Shown here: one piece after another, positions 26,703-37,825 of the stretch
Position numbering within the stretch: position 1 is the stretch's first letter
How the letters are laid out: each line of letters opens with the position of its first letter
NCBI RefSeq assembly: GCF_009727065.1
Contig: NZ_WNLP01000004.1
Location: 105,347-169,346 of the forward strand
DNA: 64,000 nt
Direction of reading: 5' to 3'
Origin: Bifidobacterium canis
Lineage (GTDB): Bacteria; Actinomycetota; Actinomycetes; Actinomycetales; Bifidobacteriaceae
Made by a program: the position numbers and the translations under genes
The notes under the pieces: model-generated
What the model was told of the DNA's origin: nothing
What the model saw: only the letters and a program-made list of their open reading frames with translations
Databases searched by the model: none

Positions 26703-27473
26703 ATGATTGATACCGCGCAAGCATTCGGCGTTGATATTGGAGGGTCTGGCATCAAGGCAGCTCCTGTTAATTTGGAGAAGGGCGAATTCGCGGAGCCGCG
26801 CCTCAAGATCCTCACCCCAGAGCATTCGACCCCCAAGGCGGTGGGCGACATCGTCCGTCAGCAGCTCGAGCATTTCGAAGTCCCGGCAGACGTTCCGGTC
26901 GGCATTGCGTTCCCTGCTCCGATCAAGCCGGGCAAGAAGCTCGACTACATGGCCAACCTCGACCAGTCCTGGATTGGCGTCGACGTGACCGAGGTATTCT
27001 CGGAGGCATGCGGCCGTCCGGTGACCGTCGTCAATGACGCTGACGCGGCGGGACTCGCAGAGCAGGCATACGGTGCGGCAAAAGGGCAGGACGGTCTGGT
27101 GATCGCCACGACGCTCGGCACCGGCATCGGCACTGCGCTCATCTACAACGGCGTGCTGATCCCGAACACCGAGCTCGGCCATATCCAGCTCGCCAAGGGC
27201 AAGGGCGACGCCGAGAAATATGCTGCCTCGTCGGTTCGCGAGAAGCTCGACATGGGCTACAAGAAGTGGGCGAAGCGCCTGACCAAGTACTACAGCTTGA
27301 TGGAGCTCTATTTCAGCCCTGAGCTGTTCGTGGTCGGCGGCGGCGTGAGCCGTGTTTCCGAGAAGTTCCTGCCGTACATCGACATCAAGACGCCGATCGT
27401 CGCAGCCAAGCTGCACAACGAGGCCGGCATCGTCGGCGCGGCATACTACGCGAGCCAGCAGGCCAACAAGTAG
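26703..27473 (+). CDS. ppgK: Polyphosphate glucokinase (ROK family)
   Basis: 256 residues from ATG 26703, with AAGGGAG upstream. It matches actinobacterial PpgK: phosphate-binding FGVDIGGSGIKA, the substrate loop FPAPIKPGK, catalytic Asp in VVNDADAAGLAEQ, and LATTLGTGIGTALI-like P-loop followed by TELGHIQL. The enzyme phosphorylates glucose using polyphosphate (or ATP). Length is normal for PpgK. It ends before a hairpin and appears to be monocistronic. Together with PPK2 at 7.8 kb it implies an active polyphosphate pool. Confidence 0.93.
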   Translation: MIDTAQAFGVDIGGSGIKAAPVNLEKGEFAEPRLKILTPEHSTPKAVGDIVRQQLEHFEVPADVPVGIAFPAPIKPGKKLDYMANLDQSWIGVDVTEVFSEACGRPVTVVNDADAAGLAEQAYGAAKGQDGLVIATTLGTGIGTALIYNGVLIPNTELGHIQLAKGKGDAEKYAASSVREKLDMGYKKWAKRLTKYYSLMELYFSPELFVVGGGVSRVSEKFLPYIDIKTPIVAAKLHNEAGIVGAAYYASQQANK

Positions 27474-27515
27474 TCAGACTCCAAGCGGCGCAAGTCGCGT
27501 CGCGCAGCATTCGCA

Positions 27516-27546
27516 ACGGGTGCCACAGATAATCTGTGGCACCCGT
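27516..27546 (+). terminator. Hairpin terminator after ppgK
   Basis: ACGGGTGCCACAGAT and ATCTGTGGCACCCGT form a near-continuous 13-15 bp stem with a minimal AT-rich loop, 43 bases after the ppgK stop. A short TCTCC follows. Confidence 0.75.
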
Positions 27547-27562
27547 TCTCCGTATGCGGCCC

Positions 27563-27577
27563 TACAATACCTTTGTG
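27563..27577 (+). promoter_or_regulatory. -10 element and likely leaderless GTG start of the aminotransferase
   Basis: TACAAT (27563-27568), then six bases, then GTG (27575). Reading from this GTG gives MRF then a run of four T (27580-27583). One extra T would join it in frame to SDRIDVSEPNPIAR and the rest of the enzyme. Confidence 0.45.
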
Positions 27578-27642
27578 CGTTTTCAGATCGAATCGATGTC
27601 AGTGAACCGAACCCGATAGCCAGAGGGGAGCGGGAGGCGAAG

Positions 27643-28737
27643 ATGCAGGGACGGTCGTTGGTCAAACTCAACGATTCGAATCCGACATCACATGGTCTGG
27701 CACCACAGGTGTTGCCGACGCGCTACTTGGCCCAGCCCAGAGGTCAGGAAACGGCTCGCGAGCAGCTTGCGCAGGTCATCGGATGCCCCGACCCGAGCCG
27801 ACTCTACTTGCTGAGTTCCACATCACAGGCATACGCATGGCTGATGGCGCTGCTGTGCGATCCGGGTGACGCGGTGCTCGCGCCGAAACCCGGGTATCCG
27901 CTCATCAAATCGATCGCGCAGTTCAGCGGCGTCAACGTGGAAACCTATCATCTGCGTTTCGACGGTTCCTGGACCATGGACGTGGCGCAGATCGAACGTA
28001 TGCTAGCCGATGACGCACATGGCGATTCGAAGATCAAGGCGCTCATCGTGATCAACCCCAACAATCCGACCGGGCAATACGTCAAGCCGGAGGAGCGCGA
28101 GCGCATCGTTGAACTGTGCCGCCGTTATGACATCGCCATCATCGCCGACGAGGTGTTCTTCGACTACGCGTTGGAACCGTTCGAAGGCAACAGGCGCTTC
28201 GCCGGTGAACGGCAGGTGCTCACGTTTGCGCTCGACGGCTTCTCGAAACGTCTCGCGGCGCCGCACGCCAAGGTCGGGTGGATCGAAGTGTCGGGGCCAA
28301 GCCAAGACGTGGAGGAAGCCCAGCGCAGGCTCGATGTGATCGCCGACGACTTCCTGCCGATGAGCGAATTCATCGCCGAACGCATGCCAGACATGCTCGC
28401 GGAACTGAACACACAGCACGACCTGGTGCAGCAGCGCATCAGCCGCAACCTCGACAGTTTGCATGCGATGCTCGAAGCCGATGATCTCGGCGTGGTCAAC
28501 GTGCTGCGGGCGGAAGGCGGTTGGAACGTGCTGCTGCGTATGCCGTCGTTCATCGATGAGAACGATTTCGTGACCTACTTGATCAACCAGTACGGCTACA
28601 CGGGGCAGCCCGGCTACTTCTTCGACATGGAATCGAACGGCTACCTCGCCATATCACTGTTGCCGGAACCCGAACAGTTCGACGAGAACGTGCGAGTGGT
28701 GCTCGAAGCGGTCCGTCACTTCGTCGATGAGATCTGA
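27643..28737 (+). CDS. Class I/II PLP-dependent aminotransferase
   Basis: At least 364 residues from the first in-frame ATG (27643). Family landmarks: LLSSTSQAYAWLMALLCD (PLP phosphate site), VINPNNPTGQYVKPEE, IIADEVFFDYAL (PLP-contacting Asp), and the Schiff-base lysine in LDGFSKRLAAPH. Amino-donor specificity is unknown. The frame is open and conserved-looking upstream of the ATG (DVSEPNPIARGEREAKM), and a GTG at 27575 would start a 387-residue enzyme if one T were added to the TTTT run at 27580-27583. The 3' end overlaps the convergent ABC gene by 22 bases. Confidence 0.87.
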   Translation: MQGRSLVKLNDSNPTSHGLAPQVLPTRYLAQPRGQETAREQLAQVIGCPDPSRLYLLSSTSQAYAWLMALLCDPGDAVLAPKPGYPLIKSIAQFSGVNVETYHLRFDGSWTMDVAQIERMLADDAHGDSKIKALIVINPNNPTGQYVKPEERERIVELCRRYDIAIIADEVFFDYALEPFEGNRRFAGERQVLTFALDGFSKRLAAPHAKVGWIEVSGPSQDVEEAQRRLDVIADDFLPMSEFIAERMPDMLAELNTQHDLVQQRISRNLDSLHAMLEADDLGVVNVLRAEGGWNVLLRMPSFIDENDFVTYLINQYGYTGQPGYFFDMESNGYLAISLLPEPEQFDENVRVVLEAVRHFVDEI

Positions 28738-29521
28738 CGGTATTTGCTGCGGATCAACTGCGCATAGAATTCGGATGCGCGCTCCGGTGTGCCGTCGAAG
28801 GCGATCGTGCCGTCGTCCATCACCAGCACGCGTGTGATGTTGAATTCGTCGTTGCGAATGAGATCGACGTTATGTGTGGCGAACACCACGGGTTTGCCGC
28901 AGTTGAACAAGCGATGCGCCACATGCCGTGAACTGATCTCATCGAGTCCACGCATCGGTTCATCGGCGAGCAGCATGCCGGGATTGGTCGCGTACGCGCG
29001 TGCGATCGCGAACAAATGCAATTGCTCGCCATCCAGTTCGTCGAGAGGGGCGTGGGCACACGGTTCAAGCGCGAATTTCGCCAAAGCGTCACCGGTGATG
29101 GCCCGCCGCTGCACAGTCGACAACCTGTATTTTTCAGCAGATCGATCATCGACTCCTCGACGCTGACGGAATGCTTGAGCTTATCGAGATCAGCCTCACG
29201 CTGCACCGTGCCGACGATGGCACGAATCTGCGAGCGCCCACCATGCGCTGCTTCGAACCGTTTGCCCTCCGCACTGACGAACACATGCCCGCTTGTGGGA
29301 AGAAGTTCGCCGTTCAGCAATCCGATCAGCGTGGATTTCCCCGAACCATTGAGCCCGATGATCGCCACATTGCCTTGATCGCAGGAGATGTCGGCGGTGA
29401 TATGGGTCACGCCGATACTCTGCGGGTCGAAAGCGTACCCCACCGAATCACAATGAAACTCGACCTGCTGCGGCGCCGTCACCGGTCTGGCCGCTTTGAA
29501 CAGCGATGCGAACAAACCCAT
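28716..29521 (-). pseudogene. ABC transporter ATP-binding protein, interrupted by a one-base frameshift
   Basis: First segment starts MGLFASLFKAARPV and has Walker A GLNGSGKSTLIG and the Q-loop region VGTVQREAD, then loses frame after MIDLLK. The other frame continues STVQRRAITGD, through DELDGEQLHLFAIARA (signature region), Walker B MLLADEPMRGLD and switch ATHNVDL. At 29130-29134 the minus strand reads AAAAA; a sixth A would give LLKKYRLSTVQRR and a 268-residue ATPase of CbiO/cobalt-type appearance. No permease is adjacent. TACAAT lies six bases before the ATG with no Shine-Dalgarno. The stop lies within the aminotransferase 3' end. Confidence 0.82.
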
Positions 29522-29527
29522 ATGCTC

Positions 29528-29533
29528 ATTGTA
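29528..29533 (-). promoter_or_regulatory. -10 element of a likely leaderless ABC ATPase gene
   Basis: On the minus strand TACAAT is followed by six bases and then ATG, with no ribosome site. The same TACAAT-N6-start geometry appears at the aminotransferase gene. No clear -35. Confidence 0.4.
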
Positions 29534-29595
29534 CGCACCGAAACGTTGGAACGCGTCGGAAACAGGCAATCAGCCATAAGCGACGCAGTGCCATC

Positions 29596-31743
29596 TCACG
29601 GCAGCAGCGAGAACCACGAATCGACGGCCACGAACATCGACGGGAAATTGTTGACAAGCGCATCGTCGCGTCCGACGACGAAATGCGAGGCGACACACAC
29701 GATCACCACATAAAGCATCACGGCGACGAACACCACCCTGACCACCGTGGTGTGACGCGCCCGCTGCACGATCAAAGCCGTCACAACGATCGCACCAAGC
29801 ATGAAGCACCATGCGAAATCAGCGAAATACCGCCAGGCGAACCCGCCGACATACGCGTCGAACACGAGCAGCAGCACGCCAAGCGCCAACGCGGACGTCA
29901 ACGTGGCCCACAGTCGGCCGATCGGCTTGCGCAGGAACGGCACAGCCAACGCAAGCACCGCAAGAGGCGTCATCACGAACAAGCCACCGGGCGTGGTCTC
30001 GGTGAAGAACCACGTTGGCGTGGGTGCGGGAGTCAATTGCAGGAACGGGAATCGTGAGCTGAACGTCAACGGCAGGAACAGGTAATAGAACACTGCATAA
30101 GGCATGTTTTTCGGCGATGTGTGGAAATCAGTCATGTCGGCGACGGTGATCTGGTACGCGTTGCCGAAATCAGTGAACGAGCCGAATCTCAAATAGTTGT
30201 AACCCACAACAGGCACCATGATCACAATGGCGGGAATGAGCATGGCGGCGATGAACTTGCACGCCGACCGCCGAGCATCCGGCGAGCGCCACGTCGAACG
30301 GCGGAATACGGCGCCGATCTGCGGGGCGAAGATCGCAAACGCCAGCACCGCTGTCAACGCGAACGTCGGACGGCATCCGGCGGTGGCCGCAATGCACAGC
30401 GCCCCCGCAGCCACATGGCGCAGGCTCACCGCCGGAGCACCGCCTACCGAACAGGAACGTTTGTTCGCCGTTCCCGCACCCAGCCACAGCCATAATCCGA
30501 GGAATATGAGCAGCATGGAAGACGAGAACGGAATCGAATAGAAATTCGTGCGATGCCAGAAATACGGCATGTTCGAGCCGATGACGAACGCGCAGCACAA
30601 CAACGAGGTGGTGGCGACGCTCACCTTCGGGACCGTGAGCTTGAGCACGCGTACGACGAGCAGGCAGGCGAACACGGCGGCACCGGACATCAGCAGCAGT
30701 TCCGCGCTCGCATTCGGCAGCATCAGTCCACCGGGCACGAACAGCGACGTGACGGCACGGTATGGCAGGAACAGCAACAATGCGGGCAGAACGCCGAAGT
30801 ACGAATACCAGTGCCCGTCATGATATGCATAATCCCAGTAAATATGGGTCACGCCTTGGTTGAGCAACTCGTCGCGCGACGCGGTGTCATACGGGTTCGC
30901 CAGCTGGCTGAACTCCTGAGGAACCGGCAGATCAAGCCACACATGACCGTTGAGCAGAGCCTGTGCCACATGGTCGTATTGGTCGTAATCGTAGGAATAC
31001 CTGCCTGCCGTGTGAAAAGCCATAGGAGCGGCGCCGGCGATCTGCCAGAAAATCTGAACCGCCGTATACACGCCGAGCACCGCCATGACAATGAAGAACG
31101 CGGCGCGCTGCGATTTCGCCTTCGTGTTCAGTTCAACGCGCCACAGTCTCGAACGTGGAGCGAAGGCGATCAGCACGGCGGCGAGCAGCGCCATCACCGC
31201 GACCTGCCCCCAATTCCACTGGAATGGCACGCGTACGTTAGCCTCCAGGCCGGTGATCGGAATGAACGAGTCAACCGGTTCCTCCACCCACAGCCGCACG
31301 GTGCCACCACTCGTCGAAGACATGCTCAGGTATGCGCTGCGCGGCACCAGCACATCGACGTTGTGCACCGAGCCGTCATCGAGACGCACATGCACCGATT
31401 CACGCACCTGCTCGTTGCGCTGCTCCTGCGTCAACGTGGGCAGCGTCTTCCGATATTCACCCGCCGACATCATATCGACGTGCGCATAATCCGAGGAACC
31501 GTTCGAAGAAACATCGATGTATGCCTGCGTCGCATCGCTGACGCGCAACAGGCCATCGCCCGTCTGCTCCAGGCCGGGGCCGAACTTCAACCCCGCCTGC
31601 GTGGGGCTCGCGGAACGCGACGCGAAACTCGCGGCATTGAAGAAGAAGCACTCCACCAACACGATGATGAGCGCCGCCACGAAAGCGGCGGCGAGCGGGT
31701 GGGTACGTCGATTGTTTGCTGTGCGTGTTCTCACCGTGCTCAT
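29596..31743 (-). CDS. Large multi-pass membrane protein, possibly GT-C-type glycosyltransferase
   Basis: 715 residues from ATG 31743. An N-terminal TM anchor is followed by an extracytoplasmic domain of about 140 residues, then about eleven hydrophobic segments. A charged loop early in the membrane part (YSYDYDQYDHVAQALLNGHVWLD) resembles the acidic first loop of GT-C glycosyltransferases, and that is the basis of the call; no exact family signature is evident. Expected location is the plasma membrane, and a role in cell-envelope polysaccharide or lipid glycosylation is only inferred. It is divergent from the TPR-like gene and lies upstream of the ABC ATPase. Confidence 0.7.
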   Translation of the reverse strand: MSTVRTRTANNRRTHPLAAAFVAALIIVLVECFFFNAASFASRSASPTQAGLKFGPGLEQTGDGLLRVSDATQAYIDVSSNGSSDYAHVDMMSAGEYRKTLPTLTQEQRNEQVRESVHVRLDDGSVHNVDVLVPRSAYLSMSSTSGGTVRLWVEEPVDSFIPITGLEANVRVPFQWNWGQVAVMALLAAVLIAFAPRSRLWRVELNTKAKSQRAAFFIVMAVLGVYTAVQIFWQIAGAAPMAFHTAGRYSYDYDQYDHVAQALLNGHVWLDLPVPQEFSQLANPYDTASRDELLNQGVTHIYWDYAYHDGHWYSYFGVLPALLLFLPYRAVTSLFVPGGLMLPNASAELLLMSGAAVFACLLVVRVLKLTVPKVSVATTSLLCCAFVIGSNMPYFWHRTNFYSIPFSSSMLLIFLGLWLWLGAGTANKRSCSVGGAPAVSLRHVAAGALCIAATAGCRPTFALTAVLAFAIFAPQIGAVFRRSTWRSPDARRSACKFIAAMLIPAIVIMVPVVGYNYLRFGSFTDFGNAYQITVADMTDFHTSPKNMPYAVFYYLFLPLTFSSRFPFLQLTPAPTPTWFFTETTPGGLFVMTPLAVLALAVPFLRKPIGRLWATLTSALALGVLLLVFDAYVGGFAWRYFADFAWCFMLGAIVVTALIVQRARHTTVVRVVFVAVMLYVVIVCVASHFVVGRDDALVNNFPSMFVAVDSWFSLLP

Positions 31744-31802
31744 TCTAATGTCATGCGGGTAATATGTGCCCAAGTCGCGCGAACACGTGTAGATTGGAGA
31801 GC

Positions 31803-34800
31803 ATGGCAAGAACGAATCCGGACTTCTTCAACAGGTTCAGGCACGGCATTCCCGCGGCGATGCGCGGCGCCGGGCAAATGGCGTGGAACTATGCGCGCCA
31901 GATCTCAGGCACTGCGCAAAGCATCGCTGCCTCGGCGTTTTCTGCACGCAACATGTTCGAGCCAGCGCCGGCGAACCCTGTGCTCGGCACGCAAATGCCA
32001 TCGCCGGAAGTGGTGACGCTCAACCCGTTGATGCACCGCAAAGCGCTGCCGATGCGATTGACGAACCTGCCGTTCAGCAAGGTGGGTTGGGTGCAGATGC
32101 CCGGAGTCCGCAGATTCGCGCTCGGCTATTTTATGCCACGCCAGCGCTTCGCCACACTCGCCATAGCCGACGACTCCGGTGACGTGTATATCACCGGCGA
32201 CCTGTTCGCCAATGTGCAGATGCGCGAACCAGACATGCATTTCGACGTGAGTTCGATTCTGCTCGCCAAGGATTCCGCCGACCACGACGGCTCGCACGAT
32301 CACCGTGCCGCGTCGACGCGTGGCACCGGTCACAGCTTGGTGGGCGACATCTACGGCAAAGACGGGAACGGCGGCATGACATGGCTCGCCAACTTCCTCA
32401 AATCATCGAACAGATACGCGTTCGTGAACTCTCGCATCGATCTTTCCGAAGAGCAGCAAGGTGATCTGACGTATCGAGATTTCGTGACGATCGCGTTCTT
32501 CCAACTCTATTTGACCACGATCGCCAACGGCGGCGTGCAAGGATTCGGCGCTCGCAACATATTGACGAACTTTCGCAAACTCTCACCGCTGGCCGCCATC
32601 CGCGCCAGCATCGCACAGACGCAACGTGCCGATGAGCTGGGCATGCACGTGTCGGGACTCGAACGCTATTTCGCCGAATCGATGCAGCAGATCAGTGCGA
32701 TGCACGATTTGTCGGGGTTGGAAGCCGACCATGGCAGCGAGCCGCTCTACATGATTGAAGCTCCGGGCTCGCATTCCAGATTCCTGCTCTGGGAGAATCG
32801 CATGTCGTATGACGACATGCTGCTCAGCCTGCAGCTCGAAGGCACCATCAACCGTTTCCTGCTCATCGACGAATGGCTTGAATACGACGCCGGTCAAGGC
32901 ATGCTGCCCATCGAAGACGATGTGAGCCTGGCACAGGTCGCACGCATCGACGAACGACTGCTCACCAACCCCTCATTGTCTGCCATCCCACCGTTGCAAC
33001 CCGTGCATATTCTCGACGAACCGAACGCGTTCCGCATTGATGACTACATGGCCTTCGGCAAGGCGATGGCGGTGTCGACGCTCAACGAGGGGGCGGCTCA
33101 ATCGCCGAACGCCGTCGCAACATGGCACGGCGCGTCCGGCGACGAAGACGAATGGACATACCGCCACGCATTGGCGAATTCGATCTACGCGCTACGACTG
33201 CCATACCGATTCGACACCGTGTTCCGCTCCAACCTCGAGCAAGGCGACGTGGCGTTCGCCTTCACCACGGCAAGCCGCGCCCTGATGCCGGAAAGCCGGT
33301 ACGACAACGCGAGTGGGCGCATGCAGCCGCTCGATGACGCGCAACGAGCTCGGATCAGCGCGCAATACAATCTGCAGGTAGGGTTGATCTTCACGGCACT
33401 CGCATTCGCCACCGACGAGCATGTGCAGCGCGTTTCGCTGCGCGCCGATTCGATAGGTCTGGAAGAGGCGGTGTTCGAACGCGACAATGCCATCAAAACG
33501 TTGATGGACAACGCCTTGCACCAGTTCACCGATCTGACGAACCCGATCGAATACGCTTCGCAGTCGACTGCGAAGACCTCGAAGAAAAACGGTGTCGAAT
33601 TCGAATCGCAGCAGGACGATCACGCTGGAGGCGACGGGCAGGAACCGGATCTCGATCAGGAGCTGCGCGACCTGCTCGCCCAGGATGGCGCCAAGACCAC
33701 GAGCGAGGATGGCGTTGACGCAGATCACGCGAATTCGGGCATCGACGTGCAGGAGCAGCTGAACAAGCTGCAGGAAAACCCGTCGATGAAGCACCTGCTG
33801 ACCGTGACTTTCGAGCGAGACGCGTTCCTCGACTACATGCGCGCACACGCATGCTCGAACCCGTTCGACGTGTATCGGGCGTTTGACGCCACATTCGATT
33901 TCGACGAACATGAGGGGCTGCGCCCGATCGAACCGACGTTCACATTGGAAGACGGGCGGTTCATGGCAGGGGACTCATATACGATTCCCGAGCATCGGGA
34001 CGAACCGCTCAACGCCATCGGACGCAGGTTCCTCGGCGCTTCCAACGTGCGCGGATTGTCGATTTCTCGCGACGAGCTCTTCGCCGGCACATTGGACCTC
34101 ATACGCCAGATGCAGGATGACGAGAGCATGCGTGCAGACCAGAAGGCCACTCATGCCATGGAACTGATCGAATCGAGCGCCGACCCCGAACTCGAGCGCC
34201 AAGCGACGCAGATCACCACGGCGATCATCGATGGAACACCCATCCCGCAGATCACCAGCACTGTTGACTCAACGCTCGACGAGGCGCGACGCAAAGCGCA
34301 AGACATGGCGTTCAACGGCGATGAGGAAGGTGCCGTTGCACACATTGAACAGACGATCGACGAGCTTGACTCCATGTTCGCGCAAGGTGATCGCGTGCCA
34401 CGTTATTTCACCTCATACACCGACAGGGTGGTGTACAACAAACTGTTCGCCACGCCAGACGAACATGTGACGCTCATTCCGGACTCGCTGTTCCAAGCGC
34501 ATCTTGACATCAGCGAGGTGCTGTTCAGGCTCGGAAAGAACGAGAGGGCGAACGAGCATCTCAACAGGCTGGTCTCGTATGCTCCCGCCACCGCCAGCGT
34601 GCATATTCAGCAGGCCATACGCTTCTTCGGTCAGGAAGATTGGGCTTCGGTGAAAGCCGCTGCCCTGAACGCGTTGCGCGTCGCCGCCGATCCGGTGGAC
34701 GCGTCGACGGCATACTTCTATCTCGCATGCGCCTGCTGGATGCATGATGAGACGATGCTCGCCATTTCCGCGGGCTTGCTCAGCGTTTCGCTGACGCTGA

Positions 34801-35090
34801 ATGTTCCCGACTCGCAACGTGCGGAGCTCGACAGGTTCCGCAGGCTCGCACTGTCGCAGGGGCTTGAGCTTCCGCAGACCGCGGCGCAGGCCGTCGACGT
34901 GTTGACACGCAATGGCGTGCCGGTGTGGCCGCAGGTGGAATGTGCGCCGATCATTCGCGACGCAGCCTATATCGCGACGAACGCCAAGGTGTTCCCGGTG
35001 GCGCAGGCGCTCAACGTGAGCTGGTATGCGCTCGGCGGGGGAGCCGTTGGCATGAACGCCATGCAGTTCCTCCGCTCGCTGAGCATATAG
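31803..35090 (+). CDS. Large uncharacterised protein with TPR-like C-terminus
   Basis: 1,095 residues from ATG 31803 (GAGC weak site upstream). No signal peptide or TM. The N-terminal half is of unknown fold and includes a SWLANFLKSSNRYAFVN-like conserved block. The middle contains an acidic, Gln/Asp-rich linker (EFESQQDDHAGGDGQEPDLD). The C-terminal 250 residues are helical repeats resembling TPRs (ISEVLFRLGKNERANEHLNRL, then IQQAIRFFGQEDWASVKAAA). I do not recognise its function. It is followed 63 bases later by ligA in the same direction. Confidence 0.75.
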   Translation: MARTNPDFFNRFRHGIPAAMRGAGQMAWNYARQISGTAQSIAASAFSARNMFEPAPANPVLGTQMPSPEVVTLNPLMHRKALPMRLTNLPFSKVGWVQMPGVRRFALGYFMPRQRFATLAIADDSGDVYITGDLFANVQMREPDMHFDVSSILLAKDSADHDGSHDHRAASTRGTGHSLVGDIYGKDGNGGMTWLANFLKSSNRYAFVNSRIDLSEEQQGDLTYRDFVTIAFFQLYLTTIANGGVQGFGARNILTNFRKLSPLAAIRASIAQTQRADELGMHVSGLERYFAESMQQISAMHDLSGLEADHGSEPLYMIEAPGSHSRFLLWENRMSYDDMLLSLQLEGTINRFLLIDEWLEYDAGQGMLPIEDDVSLAQVARIDERLLTNPSLSAIPPLQPVHILDEPNAFRIDDYMAFGKAMAVSTLNEGAAQSPNAVATWHGASGDEDEWTYRHALANSIYALRLPYRFDTVFRSNLEQGDVAFAFTTASRALMPESRYDNASGRMQPLDDAQRARISAQYNLQVGLIFTALAFATDEHVQRVSLRADSIGLEEAVFERDNAIKTLMDNALHQFTDLTNPIEYASQSTAKTSKKNGVEFESQQDDHAGGDGQEPDLDQELRDLLAQDGAKTTSEDGVDADHANSGIDVQEQLNKLQENPSMKHLLTVTFERDAFLDYMRAHACSNPFDVYRAFDATFDFDEHEGLRPIEPTFTLEDGRFMAGDSYTIPEHRDEPLNAIGRRFLGASNVRGLSISRDELFAGTLDLIRQMQDDESMRADQKATHAMELIESSADPELERQATQITTAIIDGTPIPQITSTVDSTLDEARRKAQDMAFNGDEEGAVAHIEQTIDELDSMFAQGDRVPRYFTSYTDRVVYNKLFATPDEHVTLIPDSLFQAHLDISEVLFRLGKNERANEHLNRLVSYAPATASVHIQQAIRFFGQEDWASVKAAALNALRVAADPVDASTAYFYLACACWMHDETMLAISAGLLSVSLTLNVPDSQRAELDRFRRLALSQGLELPQTAAQAVDVLTRNGVPVWPQVECAPIIRDAAYIATNAKVFPVAQALNVSWYALGGGAVGMNAMQFLRSLSI

Positions 35091-35116
35091 CAGTGCGTGC
35101 ACAGCGTATACACTGA

Positions 35117-37720
<2,604 letters not shown>

Positions 37721-37754
37721 AAGTATCGCGGTGTTGTAGCGTGTGCAACATAGT

Positions 37755-37786
37755 GGGGCGTGCGAAACGTGGTTTTCGCACGCCCC
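37755..37786. terminator. Hairpin terminator between ligA and the Mrp gene
   Basis: GGGGCGTGCGAAA and TTTCGCACGCCCC (13 bp) surround a short loop, between the convergent ligA and the Mrp-type gene. Confidence 0.8.
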
Positions 37787-37825
37787 AAGTTATTGAGTGC
37801 AAGTTGTATTCAGTATCTGCGTGGC

